Origin: Deltaproteobacteria bacterium
GTDB taxonomy: Bacteria; Myxococcota_A; Polyangia; Haliangiales; Haliangiaceae
NCBI GenBank assembly: GCA_021413675.1
Contig: JAIOQA010000280.1
Location: 1-36,133, forward strand
DNA: 36,133 bases
Direction of reading: 5' to 3'
In this document: one piece after another, positions 29,856-36,133 of the stretch
Layout: the number at the start of each line of letters is the position of its first letter
Numbering within the stretch: position 1 is the stretch's first letter
Translations under genes and position numbers: made by a program
Notes under the pieces: generated by a model
Seen by the model: only the letters and a program-made list of their open reading frames with translations
Databases searched by the model: none
Told to the model about the DNA's origin: nothing

Positions 29856-30904
29856 CGCGGGCGCGGGGGCAGGGCGTTCTGGCGCTGGTCGCGCTGGTCG
29901 CGCTGGCGAGCGAGACCGCGGACGCGGGCGATGCGCCGGCGACGACGGAGTCGCCGTGGCTGGTCGGCGTCTACGAGCGCGACCTCGCGGCGATCGACGC
30001 CGCGATCGCGGCGCGCGTGCCGCCGCTGCGGCCGCCGGTGCCGGTGACGGTGACGTGGAAGCCGCAGCGCCTGGCGTCGATCGATCTCGGCGCGCCGCTG
30101 GTCGAGCTCGCGGCCGCGGACCTCGACGGCGATGGGCGCGCGGAGTTGATCGCGCTGACGACCAAGGATGTCGTGGTGCTCGGCGCGCGCGGCAAGCGCG
30201 AGATCGCCGTGCTCGGCCGCGCGCCGGTGCCGCGCGGTGCCGCGGCGATCGGGCCGCGGGCGCCGGTCGGCGTGATCGCGATCGTCCGGACCGCGAGCGG
30301 CGCGGAGGTCGTCGCGCGGGTGTCGACGGCGGGGCGGGGCGCGCGCTACCACTGGAGCGGCACCGCGCTGACCGAGGTCGGCGCGGTCGCCGGGTTTCCG
30401 CTGTGCACCGGGGCGGCGGAGCTCGCGGCCGGGCGCGACAGCTTCGGCGATGGCCCGACGCGGCGCTACGCGGTGCGCTGCACCGACGAGCTGGTCGACG
30501 GTGATGGGCGGGCGATGATCGCGGAGGGCGTGCTGGGGCCGAACGGCGGGCTCGACGTCGCGCTGCGCACGCGCTGCGCGGCGGGCGATGCGGGATGTCC
30601 TCCGGCGCGCACGATCGGCGCGCGCGGGATCGGCGTCGCGTTCGCGATCGCGGATGTCGATCGCGATGGGCGGCCCGAGGTGATCGCCGCCGCCGATGGG
30701 GCGCCGGGCGATCCCGATCAGGTCACGGTCTATCCGATCCCCGAGACCGGCGGCACGGTCGGCAAGCCGCTGTTTCGCCGCAAGTTCACCGGCGGCGTGG
30801 CGGCGATCGCTGCCGCGGATCTCGACGGCGACGGCACCGTCGAGGTGGTCGCGGCGGTGCGGCTGGTCGGTGCGGCGCGCATCGATCTGTGGTTCCTCGC
30901 ATGA
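29852..30904 (+). CDS. Exported FG-GAP/VCBS-repeat protein
   Basis: This 350-residue protein starts at GTG 29852, overlapping the PBP stop. The signal peptide is VTRARGQGVLALVALVALAS ending near ETADA-G. Three repeat blocks with a DxDxDG loop and a hydrophobic strand are visible: AAADLDGDGRAELIALT, AIADVDRDGRPEVIAAA and IAAADLDGDGTVEVVAAV. These are typical of FG-GAP/VCBS blades that bind calcium in beta-propellers. Four Cys in the middle may form disulfides. The frame is open far upstream, but that part is a shadow of the PBP gene. Its stop overlaps the next ATG (ATGA). Ligand and function are not known. Confidence 0.78.
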
Positions 30905-32391
30905 AGGCGATCGTGATCGTTCTTGCGCTGGCGCTCGCCAGCGACGCCGGCGCCGAGTCGCGCCGTGGCTATGGCGGCGCGCTGGTCGCCACGCTCTATG
31001 GCGAGCCGGCGTCGGTCGATCCGATCACCGCGCGCAGCCACGCCGAGATCTCGCTGGTCGGGCTGGTGTTCGACACGCTCTACCGCGTCGACGCGCGCGG
31101 CGCGGTCGTGCCGCACCTCGCGGTCGCGTCGCCGGAGGTCGCGACCGATGGCCTGCACGTGCGGATCGCGCTGCGCGCCGACGTGCTGTTCCACGACGGC
31201 AGCGCGCTCGGCGTCGACGACGTCATCGCGTCGCTGGTGCGCCTCGGCAAGAGCGACGCCGGCTGGATCACCGCGCCGGTCACGGCGATCGACGACGGCA
31301 GCGACGCGACCGGGCCGGCCATCGCGATCACGCTGCGCGTGCCGACGCCCGGGCTGGCGACCTTGCTCGCGCAGCCGCAGAGCGCGATCACGCCGCGCGG
31401 CGCGGCGCCGCGGCCGCGCGCGCCGATCGGCAGCGGGCCGTTCCGGCTGCTCGCGATCGATCGAGGCAAGCGCACGATCGCCTTGCGCGCGTTCGATGGC
31501 CACTTCGCGGGCCGGCCGTACCTCGACGAGCTGCAGCTGCGCTGGTTCGCCGACCCCGACGACGAGCCGCGGCTGTACGAGACCGGCGGGGCGCAGCTGT
31601 CGCTGCGCGGCGCGACCGCGTTCGCCGGGCATCAGCCGAAGTACGCGAGCGGCGAGCTCGAGAGCGCGGCGACGGTGCTGGTCTACGTCGGGTTCGGGCG
31701 CGCCCACGCGGCGGTCCTCGGGAACGCGGAGTTCCGCACCGCCCTCGATCAGGCGGTCGCGCGCGGCGGCTTCGCGACGATCGGCTCGGGTGAGCGCGCG
31801 GTGCCGGTGCTCGACCCGGTGCCGCTCGAGCTCGGCGGCACCGAGGCGACCGGGGTTAGTAAAACCGGCGACCTCGACGCCGCCCGCGCGGCGCTCGGCC
31901 GGGCAGGGAAGGCGGTCCCGGCGCTGGCGCCCGGCGCCCTGGCGTCGCTGCGCCTCGAGATCCTCGTGGACGAGACCCGGCCCGATGATCGCGAGGTCGG
32001 CGAGCGCGTCGTGCGCGCCCTCGACAAGCTCGGCATCACCGCCACCCTCACGGCGCTCGACGCCCTGGCGCTCGCAGCGAGGCGAGATCGCGGCGATTTT
32101 GACCTCTACATCGGCCAGCTGCCGATGGCCGCAACCGGTGCCGGGGTTACTTGGGCGCAGGCGTTTGCGGCCGGCGGCGACGACTGGGCGCGGGCCCGGC
32201 TGGCGCGCGGGGCGATCGATCCAGGTCAGGCGCGGACGCAGTTCGCGAAGACCTGGCCGGTGGTGCCCCTGTATTTCCGGGCGCTTCGCATCCACCATCG
32301 CACCGACGTTCGTGGACTGGCGTTCGACGGCACCGCGCGGCTGGGCCTCGCGGACGCGTTTCTGTTCGGCGCGCCGCGGCGGGCGCCATGA
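30901..32391 (+). CDS. ABC-type family-5 solute-binding protein (peptide-binding-like)
   Basis: This is a 496-residue periplasmic protein. The signal peptide MKAIVIVLALALASDAGA is followed by the SBP_bac_5 pattern: GGALVATLYGEPASVDPITA, then ISLVGLVFDTLYRVDARGAV and IALRADVLFHDGSALGVDDV. IGSGPFRLLAIDRGKRTIAL and the late GDLDAARAALGRAG also fit. Family members bind oligopeptides, including murein peptides, or nickel. No permease or ATPase gene lies nearby; instead the gene is coupled by ATGA to a histidine kinase, so a sensing role rather than transport is an option. Two in-frame copies of the GGGGTTA(C/G)T motif are embedded (codons 318-320 and 415-417). Confidence 0.88.
   Translation: MKAIVIVLALALASDAGAESRRGYGGALVATLYGEPASVDPITARSHAEISLVGLVFDTLYRVDARGAVVPHLAVASPEVATDGLHVRIALRADVLFHDGSALGVDDVIASLVRLGKSDAGWITAPVTAIDDGSDATGPAIAITLRVPTPGLATLLAQPQSAITPRGAAPRPRAPIGSGPFRLLAIDRGKRTIALRAFDGHFAGRPYLDELQLRWFADPDDEPRLYETGGAQLSLRGATAFAGHQPKYASGELESAATVLVYVGFGRAHAAVLGNAEFRTALDQAVARGGFATIGSGERAVPVLDPVPLELGGTEATGVSKTGDLDAARAALGRAGKAVPALAPGALASLRLEILVDETRPDDREVGERVVRALDKLGITATLTALDALALAARRDRGDFDLYIGQLPMAATGAGVTWAQAFAAGGDDWARARLARGAIDPGQARTQFAKTWPVVPLYFRALRIHHRTDVRGLAFDGTARLGLADAFLFGAPRRAP
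31852..31860 (-). repeat. GGGGTTAGT motif inside the solute-binding protein gene
   Basis: Inverse of ACTAACCCC, the core of the array at 35435-35701. It is read in frame as Gly-Val-Ser using the codons GTT and AGT, which are rare in this GC-rich DNA. Confidence 0.35.
32143..32151 (-). repeat. GGGGTTACT motif inside the solute-binding protein gene
   Basis: Exact inverse of AGTAACCCC, the array core. It is in frame as Gly-Val-Thr with the rare codons GTT and ACT. Confidence 0.35.
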
Positions 32392-34169
32392 GGCTGCGAG
32401 GGCGGTTCACGCTGTGGTTCGCGGCGGCGACGCTCGTGCCGATCGCGGTCGCGGCGATCGTGACGAGGTTCGTGCTGGTCAACAGCGCGCGCGAGACCTA
32501 CCAGGCGACGCGCGTCGCGGTCGAGCAGGCGGCGCGGCTCGAGGTCCAGCGGCTATCCGAGGATGTCGAGGCCGCGGTCCGCGCGATGGCCGATCGCGAC
32601 TACCCGCTGGTTGGCGGCCTGCTCGGCGAGCTGGTGAAGGACGGCGGACGGCTCGGTGCGACGACGATCAAGGCCGCGGGACGCCAGGCCTCGCAGGAGA
32701 TGAATGGCTTCCGGCTCGACGTCCTGACCATCACCGGGCCCGGCGACGAGGTGCTGGTCGCGCCGCACGATCGCGCCGCGACCGGGGATGTGGATCCCGC
32801 GCCGACGGCGCGCGCGCACCAGCTCGCGGGGAAGGCGTTCCTCGCGCGCGACAAGGTCATGGGCGCGTCCGGCCTCGAGCCCGTCATCGTCATGGCCGCC
32901 GCCCGGACGGCGCGCGAGGGCGACCAGCAGGTCGCCGTCCTCGCCGGCCGCCGCGTCACCGACGACCTCCTGCGCCGCGTCCGGCGGGCGGGCAGCATCG
33001 ACGCCCAGCTCGTCGGCGCCGACGGCAAGGTCATCCTGCCGCCCGCCGAACGAAGGTGGGCAGAGTGGACCACCACCCCGCCCATCCGCGTGCCCCTGTC
33101 CGGCGCCGACGGGACGCCGTTCGCCTGGCTCGAGGTCGCGGTCTCGGACGGCGGCCTCGACGCCCTTCTTTCCCGGGTTACTTTGGTCTCGGCAATCCTG
33201 GCCGTTGCGGCGCTGGCGATCACGGTGTTGATTGGCTTGTGGATCGCGCGACGGATGACGCGCGACCTGGACCGACTCGTGGTCGGCGCCCAGGCCGCCG
33301 CGCGCGGTGACCTCGATCACCGCGTGCCGGTGTCCGCGGCTGACGAGGTTGGTGAAGTCGCCGCCGCGTTCAACCTGATGATGGAGGACCTGCGCGGCGC
33401 CAAGGATCGGCTCGTGATCGCCGAGCGGATCGCCGCCTGGCAGGAGATCGCGCGCCGCCTGGCGCACGAGATCAAGAACCCGCTGACACCGATCCAGATG
33501 TCGATGGACACGCTGCGCAAGACCTGGCGCAAGAAGCACCCGTCGTTCGACGAGATCCTCGAGGAGTCGACGACGACCGTACTCGAAGAAGCCCGTCGCC
33601 TCGGTCGGATCGTGAGCGAATTCTCGGACTTTGCGCGCATGCCCAAACCCGAGCTCGCCCCCTGCGACCTCAGCGAGGTCGTCGACGGCGCACTCGCGCT
33701 CTACACCGGATCGGTCCCGGTCGAGCGGCGGCTCGCGGACGGCCTGCCGCGGATCGAGGTCGACCGCGACCAGCTCACGCAGGTGATGCTCAATCTGGTC
33801 GAGAACGCCCGGGACGCCCTCGCCTCCCGTTCCGAGGTTACTGGCGGGCGCATCGTTGTCTCGACCCGACTCGGCGATTCGGGTGACCGAGTCGAACTCG
33901 CGGTCGAGGACAACGGGCCGGGCGTGTCGCCCGAGTTCAAGGACAAGGTCTTCACGCCGTACTTCACGACCAAGCAAGGCAAGGGGGGGACCGGCCTCGG
34001 CCTGGCGATCGTGCATCGCATCGTGAGCGACCACGGTGGTCGGATCTCCGTCGGAGATGCGCCTGGCGGCGGCGCGCGGTTCGTGGTCGAGTTGCCGCGC
34101 GAGCGCGGCGCACCGTTGCTGGCGTCTCGGTTGACGCAGAGCGATGCTGCGCGTTCCGACCGGGGTTAG
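32388..34169 (+). CDS. NtrY-like membrane sensor histidine kinase
   Basis: This is a 593-residue kinase. A membrane helix lies at about 8-27 (TLWFAAATLVPIAVAAIVTR), an extracytoplasmic sensor region runs to about 262, and a second helix at about 264-287 is followed by a HAMP linker (ARRMTRDLDRLVVGAQAAAR). The phosphoacceptor box is HEIKNPLTPIQ with His360. The ATPase part has QVMLNLVENARDAL (N box), VEDNGPGV and GTGLGLAIV. HEIKNPLTPIQ is characteristic of NtrY-type kinases. No response regulator lies downstream in the window. The ATG overlaps the solute-binding-protein stop (ATGA). The last codons and stop are formed by a repeat copy (34162-34170), and two more copies are in frame at codons 263-265 and 483-485. 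Confidence 0.93.
   Translation: MRLRGRFTLWFAAATLVPIAVAAIVTRFVLVNSARETYQATRVAVEQAARLEVQRLSEDVEAAVRAMADRDYPLVGGLLGELVKDGGRLGATTIKAAGRQASQEMNGFRLDVLTITGPGDEVLVAPHDRAATGDVDPAPTARAHQLAGKAFLARDKVMGASGLEPVIVMAAARTAREGDQQVAVLAGRRVTDDLLRRVRRAGSIDAQLVGADGKVILPPAERRWAEWTTTPPIRVPLSGADGTPFAWLEVAVSDGGLDALLSRVTLVSAILAVAALAITVLIGLWIARRMTRDLDRLVVGAQAAARGDLDHRVPVSAADEVGEVAAAFNLMMEDLRGAKDRLVIAERIAAWQEIARRLAHEIKNPLTPIQMSMDTLRKTWRKKHPSFDEILEESTTTVLEEARRLGRIVSEFSDFARMPKPELAPCDLSEVVDGALALYTGSVPVERRLADGLPRIEVDRDQLTQVMLNLVENARDALASRSEVTGGRIVVSTRLGDSGDRVELAVEDNGPGVSPEFKDKVFTPYFTTKQGKGGTGLGLAIVHRIVSDHGGRISVGDAPGGGARFVVELPRERGAPLLASRLTQSDAARSDRG
33174..33182 (-). repeat. CGGGTTACT motif inside the histidine kinase gene
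   Basis: One-mismatch copy of the inverse array core, in frame as Arg-Val-Thr with rare codons GTT and ACT, at the start of the second membrane helix. Confidence 0.3.
33834..33842 (-). repeat. GAGGTTACT motif inside the histidine kinase gene
   Basis: One-mismatch copy of the inverse array core, in frame as Glu-Val-Thr with rare codons GTT and ACT, between the N box and the next ATP-site motif. Confidence 0.3.
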
Positions 34170-34211
34170 TTGGCGATCGGCCGCGCGATCGGAGCGCGGC
34201 CCGCGGTTAGT
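34162..34211. repeat. Hairpin flanked by two GGTTAGT copies, left side of the transposase
   Basis: GGGGTTAGT (34162-34170) and GCGGTTAGT (34203-34211) flank a perfect 8-bp hairpin, GGCCGCGC (34179-34186) and GCGCGGCC (34194-34201), with a 7-nt loop. The first copy supplies the kinase stop codon. The hairpin may terminate the kinase operon or be part of a REP-like unit belonging to the transposase. Confidence 0.5.
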
Positions 34212-34268
34212 CAGGTCGGGTCGTCGTTGGTTCGCGGGGGGCCAGGGAATGGAGGCCACGCCGCGACG

Positions 34269-34287
34269 CGCGGGTCGCGGACCCGCG
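34269..34287 (-). terminator. Strong hairpin just downstream of the transposase gene
   Basis: CGCGGGTC and GACCCGCG form a perfect 8-bp stem with a 3-nt loop. It lies 23 nt beyond the transposase stop (34311) on its 3' side. There is no T-tract, so it is either a weak intrinsic terminator or a structural end of the element. Confidence 0.4.
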
Positions 34288-34310
34288 TACAGAGTTCGTG
34301 CGTAACGATG

Positions 34311-35207
34311 TCAGGTCGCCGGCGCGGCAATCGGTACGTTCGCAAATCGTCGGAGCCAGTAGGTTCCTGCTGGGAACACCGTGGCGAGTCCGGCGAGCCA
34401 GCGTTTGCGGCACTCGCGGTAGGTCGACACGAACTCGCGATCGCGGACGAGCGCCTCCAACCGTGAACACAGGCGCCGCGCCGCAACGCGCGGACGGAGA
34501 CCGCGCCGTCGCTCGGCGCTCGGCGGGTGCTCACGCCAGCTCTGTTGGGTGATGGCGCGTCGTCCAACGATCGCCTCGCCACGGCCAGCGCGCGCTTGCG
34601 CGTGGTGTGCCTCGACCGCAGCGACGCGTGCGCGGAGCGCTCGTCGGATTTCGTCCGGATCTCCGAGTTCCGGCGGGATCACGAGGCGCAAGGTCGCCTC
34701 TGCGGGCATCGTCCCATTCGAGCGGAAGAAATGGCGTGGTCGTCGGAGGGTGAGTTCGCGATCGTTCAGCAGTGCTGACAGACCGTTGACGCCGGGCCAG
34801 TGGTGGACTCGATCGACGAGCTGGTCCTTGACCGGGTTACTTGCGGCATAGACGAGCTTGTCGAGGACGTCGTTGGCGTCGACGAGCCGCACCAGGCTCA
34901 CGGGTTCGCTCGACCAGAAGTTCTCCCAGCGTCCGCGCAGCGCGTTCATCGCCCTTGCGACGAACTTGTGCAGATGCTCGGTGAACTCGATGATCCGCCC
35001 GTGACGGTCGAAGACGATCGTGTGGTGGTGATTGGACAGGACCGAGGGGAGGATCACCTCGATGCCGAAGCGATCCGCCGCTTCGGCGAGGCAGTAGAGA
35101 AACGTCGCGTTGGTCGAGTTGTCGGGTCGGAGCAGGAACTGCCGCTGGGTGCAGCGCCGTGTGATCATGTAGAAGGTCTTGGGCAGGACTTGCCGCGGGA
35201 TCGACAT
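34311..35207 (-). CDS. IS200/RAYT-like Y1 (HUH) transposase
   Basis: This is a 298-residue protein starting at ATG 35207 (MSIPRQVLPK). The Y1 transposase fold shows KTFYMITRRCTQRQFLLRPD, then the metal-binding H60-x-H62 in LSNHHHTIVFD, and a helix with Y120 in LVYAASNPVKDQLV, the usual position of the catalytic tyrosine ahead of the conserved Asn-Pro-Val. These enzymes cut and join single-stranded DNA at hairpins. The C-terminal about 130 residues (Arg-rich, helical) extend beyond the minimal domain, as in REP-associated transposases. The gene looks less GC-rich than its neighbours, consistent with acquisition. Repeat motifs flank it on both sides in opposite orientation. The frame is open to 35363, but that part is low-complexity. 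Confidence 0.82.
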   Translation of the reverse strand: MSIPRQVLPKTFYMITRRCTQRQFLLRPDNSTNATFLYCLAEAADRFGIEVILPSVLSNHHHTIVFDRHGRIIEFTEHLHKFVARAMNALRGRWENFWSSEPVSLVRLVDANDVLDKLVYAASNPVKDQLVDRVHHWPGVNGLSALLNDRELTLRRPRHFFRSNGTMPAEATLRLVIPPELGDPDEIRRALRARVAAVEAHHAQARAGRGEAIVGRRAITQQSWREHPPSAERRRGLRPRVAARRLCSRLEALVRDREFVSTYRECRKRWLAGLATVFPAGTYWLRRFANVPIAAPAT

Positions 35208-35434
35208 TGAGCGGCGAAGAGCAAGTCCGCTGCCATCTGCAACCCCGCAGCAATGCTGCGGTGGTCCCGCGGGATGGCCGGATAGCGGCCGGCCAATGTC
35301 CGGGGGGCGGACACGCCGGCCAGTCGATCTGCCGGGGCACAGGGCGACCTGGGCGCGTGCCATCCCGACCGGGCGCTGCCTCGTCCAGGTAACGGCTCGG
35401 GGACGACCCAGGTATGCCGGTCCGGGGACGATCG
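35208..35434. other. Gene-free upstream region of the transposase, with hairpins
   Basis: No gene is supported here. Two clean inverted repeats are seen: CCGCAGC-AAT-GCTGCGG (35246-35262) and TGTCCG-N5-CGGACA (35297-35313). The latter matches a palindrome that recurs in the window. A degenerate GTAACGGCTCGGGG lies near 35389. Together with the array that follows, the gap between genes is 511 bp (35208-35718). These structures could lie in the transposase leader or form part of the element's right end. Confidence 0.45.
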
Positions 35435-35701
35435 GTAACCCCGGTCAGGGGACGGTGGCAGAGGAGCCCGTCAGGCCGGAGCCGACGCCCGAAGAAGTAA
35501 CCCCGGTCAGGGGGCTGGAAGAAGTAACCCCGGTCAGGGGGCTGGTCGAAGTAACCCCTTCAGACCGGAACCGACGCCGGCAGAACTAACCCCGGTCGGG
35601 GGCTGGCCGAAGTAACCCCGGTCGGGGCGGGGCCGCCGGACGGACCTCCGCGAAGTAACCCCGGACGGAACTCGGGGACGGAACTCCGCCGAAGTAACCC
35701 C
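35435..35701 (+). repeat. REP-like array: GTAACCCC plus short hairpin, eight copies
   Basis: The unit is GTAACCCCGGTCAGGGG: a GTAA tetranucleotide followed by an imperfect CCCC/GGGG hairpin. Copies start at 35435, 35497, 35524, 35551, 35586 (CTAA variant), 35612, 35655 and 35694, all in the same orientation. Three of them (35497, 35524, 35551) have an exact 27-bp period. Later copies keep GAAGTAACCCC but diverge downstream (for example GGACGGAACTCGGGG). The array sits between the transposase start and the next gene. REP elements of RAYT transposases likewise have a conserved tetranucleotide next to a small palindrome. Confidence 0.7.
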
Positions 35702-35718
35702 GGGCGGAACTCCGGCCC

Positions 35719-36133
35719 CTACGCGTCCTTGACCGGCGTCGCCTTGAGCGCGGCCTTGCCGTCCTTGACGTAAACCGTGAACTTGACCTGCTTGGTGCCC
35801 GCCTTGCTCACGAGCTCCTGCTGGTTCTTGCGCAGCTTGTCCGCGAACTTCGCGTAGGTGAGGCCGACGATCGACTCCCCGCACTTCTTCTTGAGCTCGA
35901 CGAACTGCTCGAAGACCGTCCGGAAGTACGCCTCCTCGTCCGCCGACCCGGGCTCCGCCCCAACTGACGTCGGATCTGCCGGCTCCTCGATCGCGCCGAG
36001 GATGTCGTCATCCATCGCGCGCTTCGCGGGCGCCGCCAGGCGCGGCACCGCCGGCGGGGGCGGCGCGGCCGGCTTCACCACGGGCGGCGGCGGCGCGAGC
36101 GGCTTGGGCACCGCCGGCCTGGGCGGCGGCGGC
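35719..36133 (-). CDS. C-terminal part of an MXAN_5187-like protein (partial)
   Basis: The reading frame is open through the right edge, so the true start is outside the window; the GTG at 36111 is internal to a Pro-rich stretch. What is visible is a low-complexity Pro/Ala linker (APPPPVVKPAAPPPPAVPRL), an acidic segment (AMDDDILGAIEEPADP), and a compact C-terminal domain of about 75 residues beginning DEEAYFRTVFEQFVELKKKC and containing YAKFADKLRKNQQELVSKAG and VKFTVYVKDGKAALKATPV. This resembles the C-terminal domain named after Myxococcus MXAN_5187, whose function is unknown. The last repeat copy of the array ends about 20 bp beyond its stop. Confidence 0.7.
   Translation of the reverse strand, partial: PPPPRPAVPKPLAPPPPVVKPAAPPPPAVPRLAAPAKRAMDDDILGAIEEPADPTSVGAEPGSADEEAYFRTVFEQFVELKKKCGESIVGLTYAKFADKLRKNQQELVSKAGTKQVKFTVYVKDGKAALKATPVKDA

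Noticed and set aside
35208..35363. N-terminal extension of the transposase to 35363
   Set aside because: The extension is Pro/Gly/Arg-rich, spans two hairpins, and precedes the natural start of the Y1 fold at ATG 35207.
35179..35589. 136-codon plus-strand frame with the repeated peptide EVTPVRGL
   Set aside because: The peptide repeat is only a translation of the 27-bp nucleotide repeat. The frame overlaps the transposase start and lacks a domain.
35435..35701. CRISPR array
   Set aside because: Only the short core is conserved, spacing varies from 26 to 62 bp, the conserved unit fills almost the whole period so there is no spacer-length gap, and no cas genes are nearby.

Overview
The window is very GC-rich chromosomal DNA with a strong G/C bias at third codon positions. 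The gene families point to a Myxococcota (former Deltaproteobacteria) chromosome, plausibly Haliangium/Kofleria-like: tandem MopE-like Asp/Cys-repeat lipoproteins, a TIGR04551-like outer-membrane barrel, a DUF4175-like giant protein next to MoxR/DUF58/VWA genes, and an MXAN_5187-type C-terminal domain. The assignment is by family recognition only. I saw no rRNA, tRNA or CRISPR.

Layout. 1-2551: the N-terminus of a secreted protein (-), a polytopic membrane protein with a helical tail (+) and a secreted TPR protein (+). 2617-5841 (-): an outer-membrane barrel and radA, behind a near-consensus sigma-70 promoter. 6104-11642: an FG-GAP-like lipoprotein, a small tail-anchored protein (-) and two tandem paralogous metal-binding-repeat lipoproteins. 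11686-12798: nagZ. 12806-21641 (-): a tight five-gene operon of DUF4175-like protein, peptidase-MA/TPR protein, MoxR ATPase, DUF58 protein and BatA-like protein. 21688-23539: an ECF sigma factor, a membrane protein that is probably its anti-sigma factor, and a small secreted protein, all overlapping. 23747-29855: an AsmA-like/GT51 fusion, a small membrane protein (-), trmH and a class A penicillin-binding protein. 29852-34169: a secreted FG-GAP-like protein, a family-5 solute-binding protein and an NtrY-like histidine kinase, chained to the penicillin-binding protein gene by 4-nt start/stop overlaps. 34311-35207 (-): an IS200/RAYT-like tyrosine transposase. 35719 to the right edge (-): the C-terminus of an MXAN_5187-like protein.

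Cell-envelope work dominates. NagZ, the class A PBP and the AsmA-GT51 fusion all act on peptidoglycan. The MoxR/VWA operon and the ECF sigma unit look like envelope-stress systems. The PBP, solute-binding protein and kinase are translationally coupled and could form a wall-sensing unit.

The most unusual feature is at the right end. The transposase gene is surrounded by a short motif, GTAACCCC followed by GGTCAGGGG (a small hairpin). Eight main copies lie on its upstream side. Inverted-orientation copies lie on its other side, some of them in frame inside the two preceding genes. This resembles a REP/RAYT 'REPtron' with a REP family I do not recognise. Two other signals recur: a palindrome GTCCG-N5-CGGAC, and -10-like hexamers 6-9 nt upstream of start codons, which suggests leaderless mRNAs.
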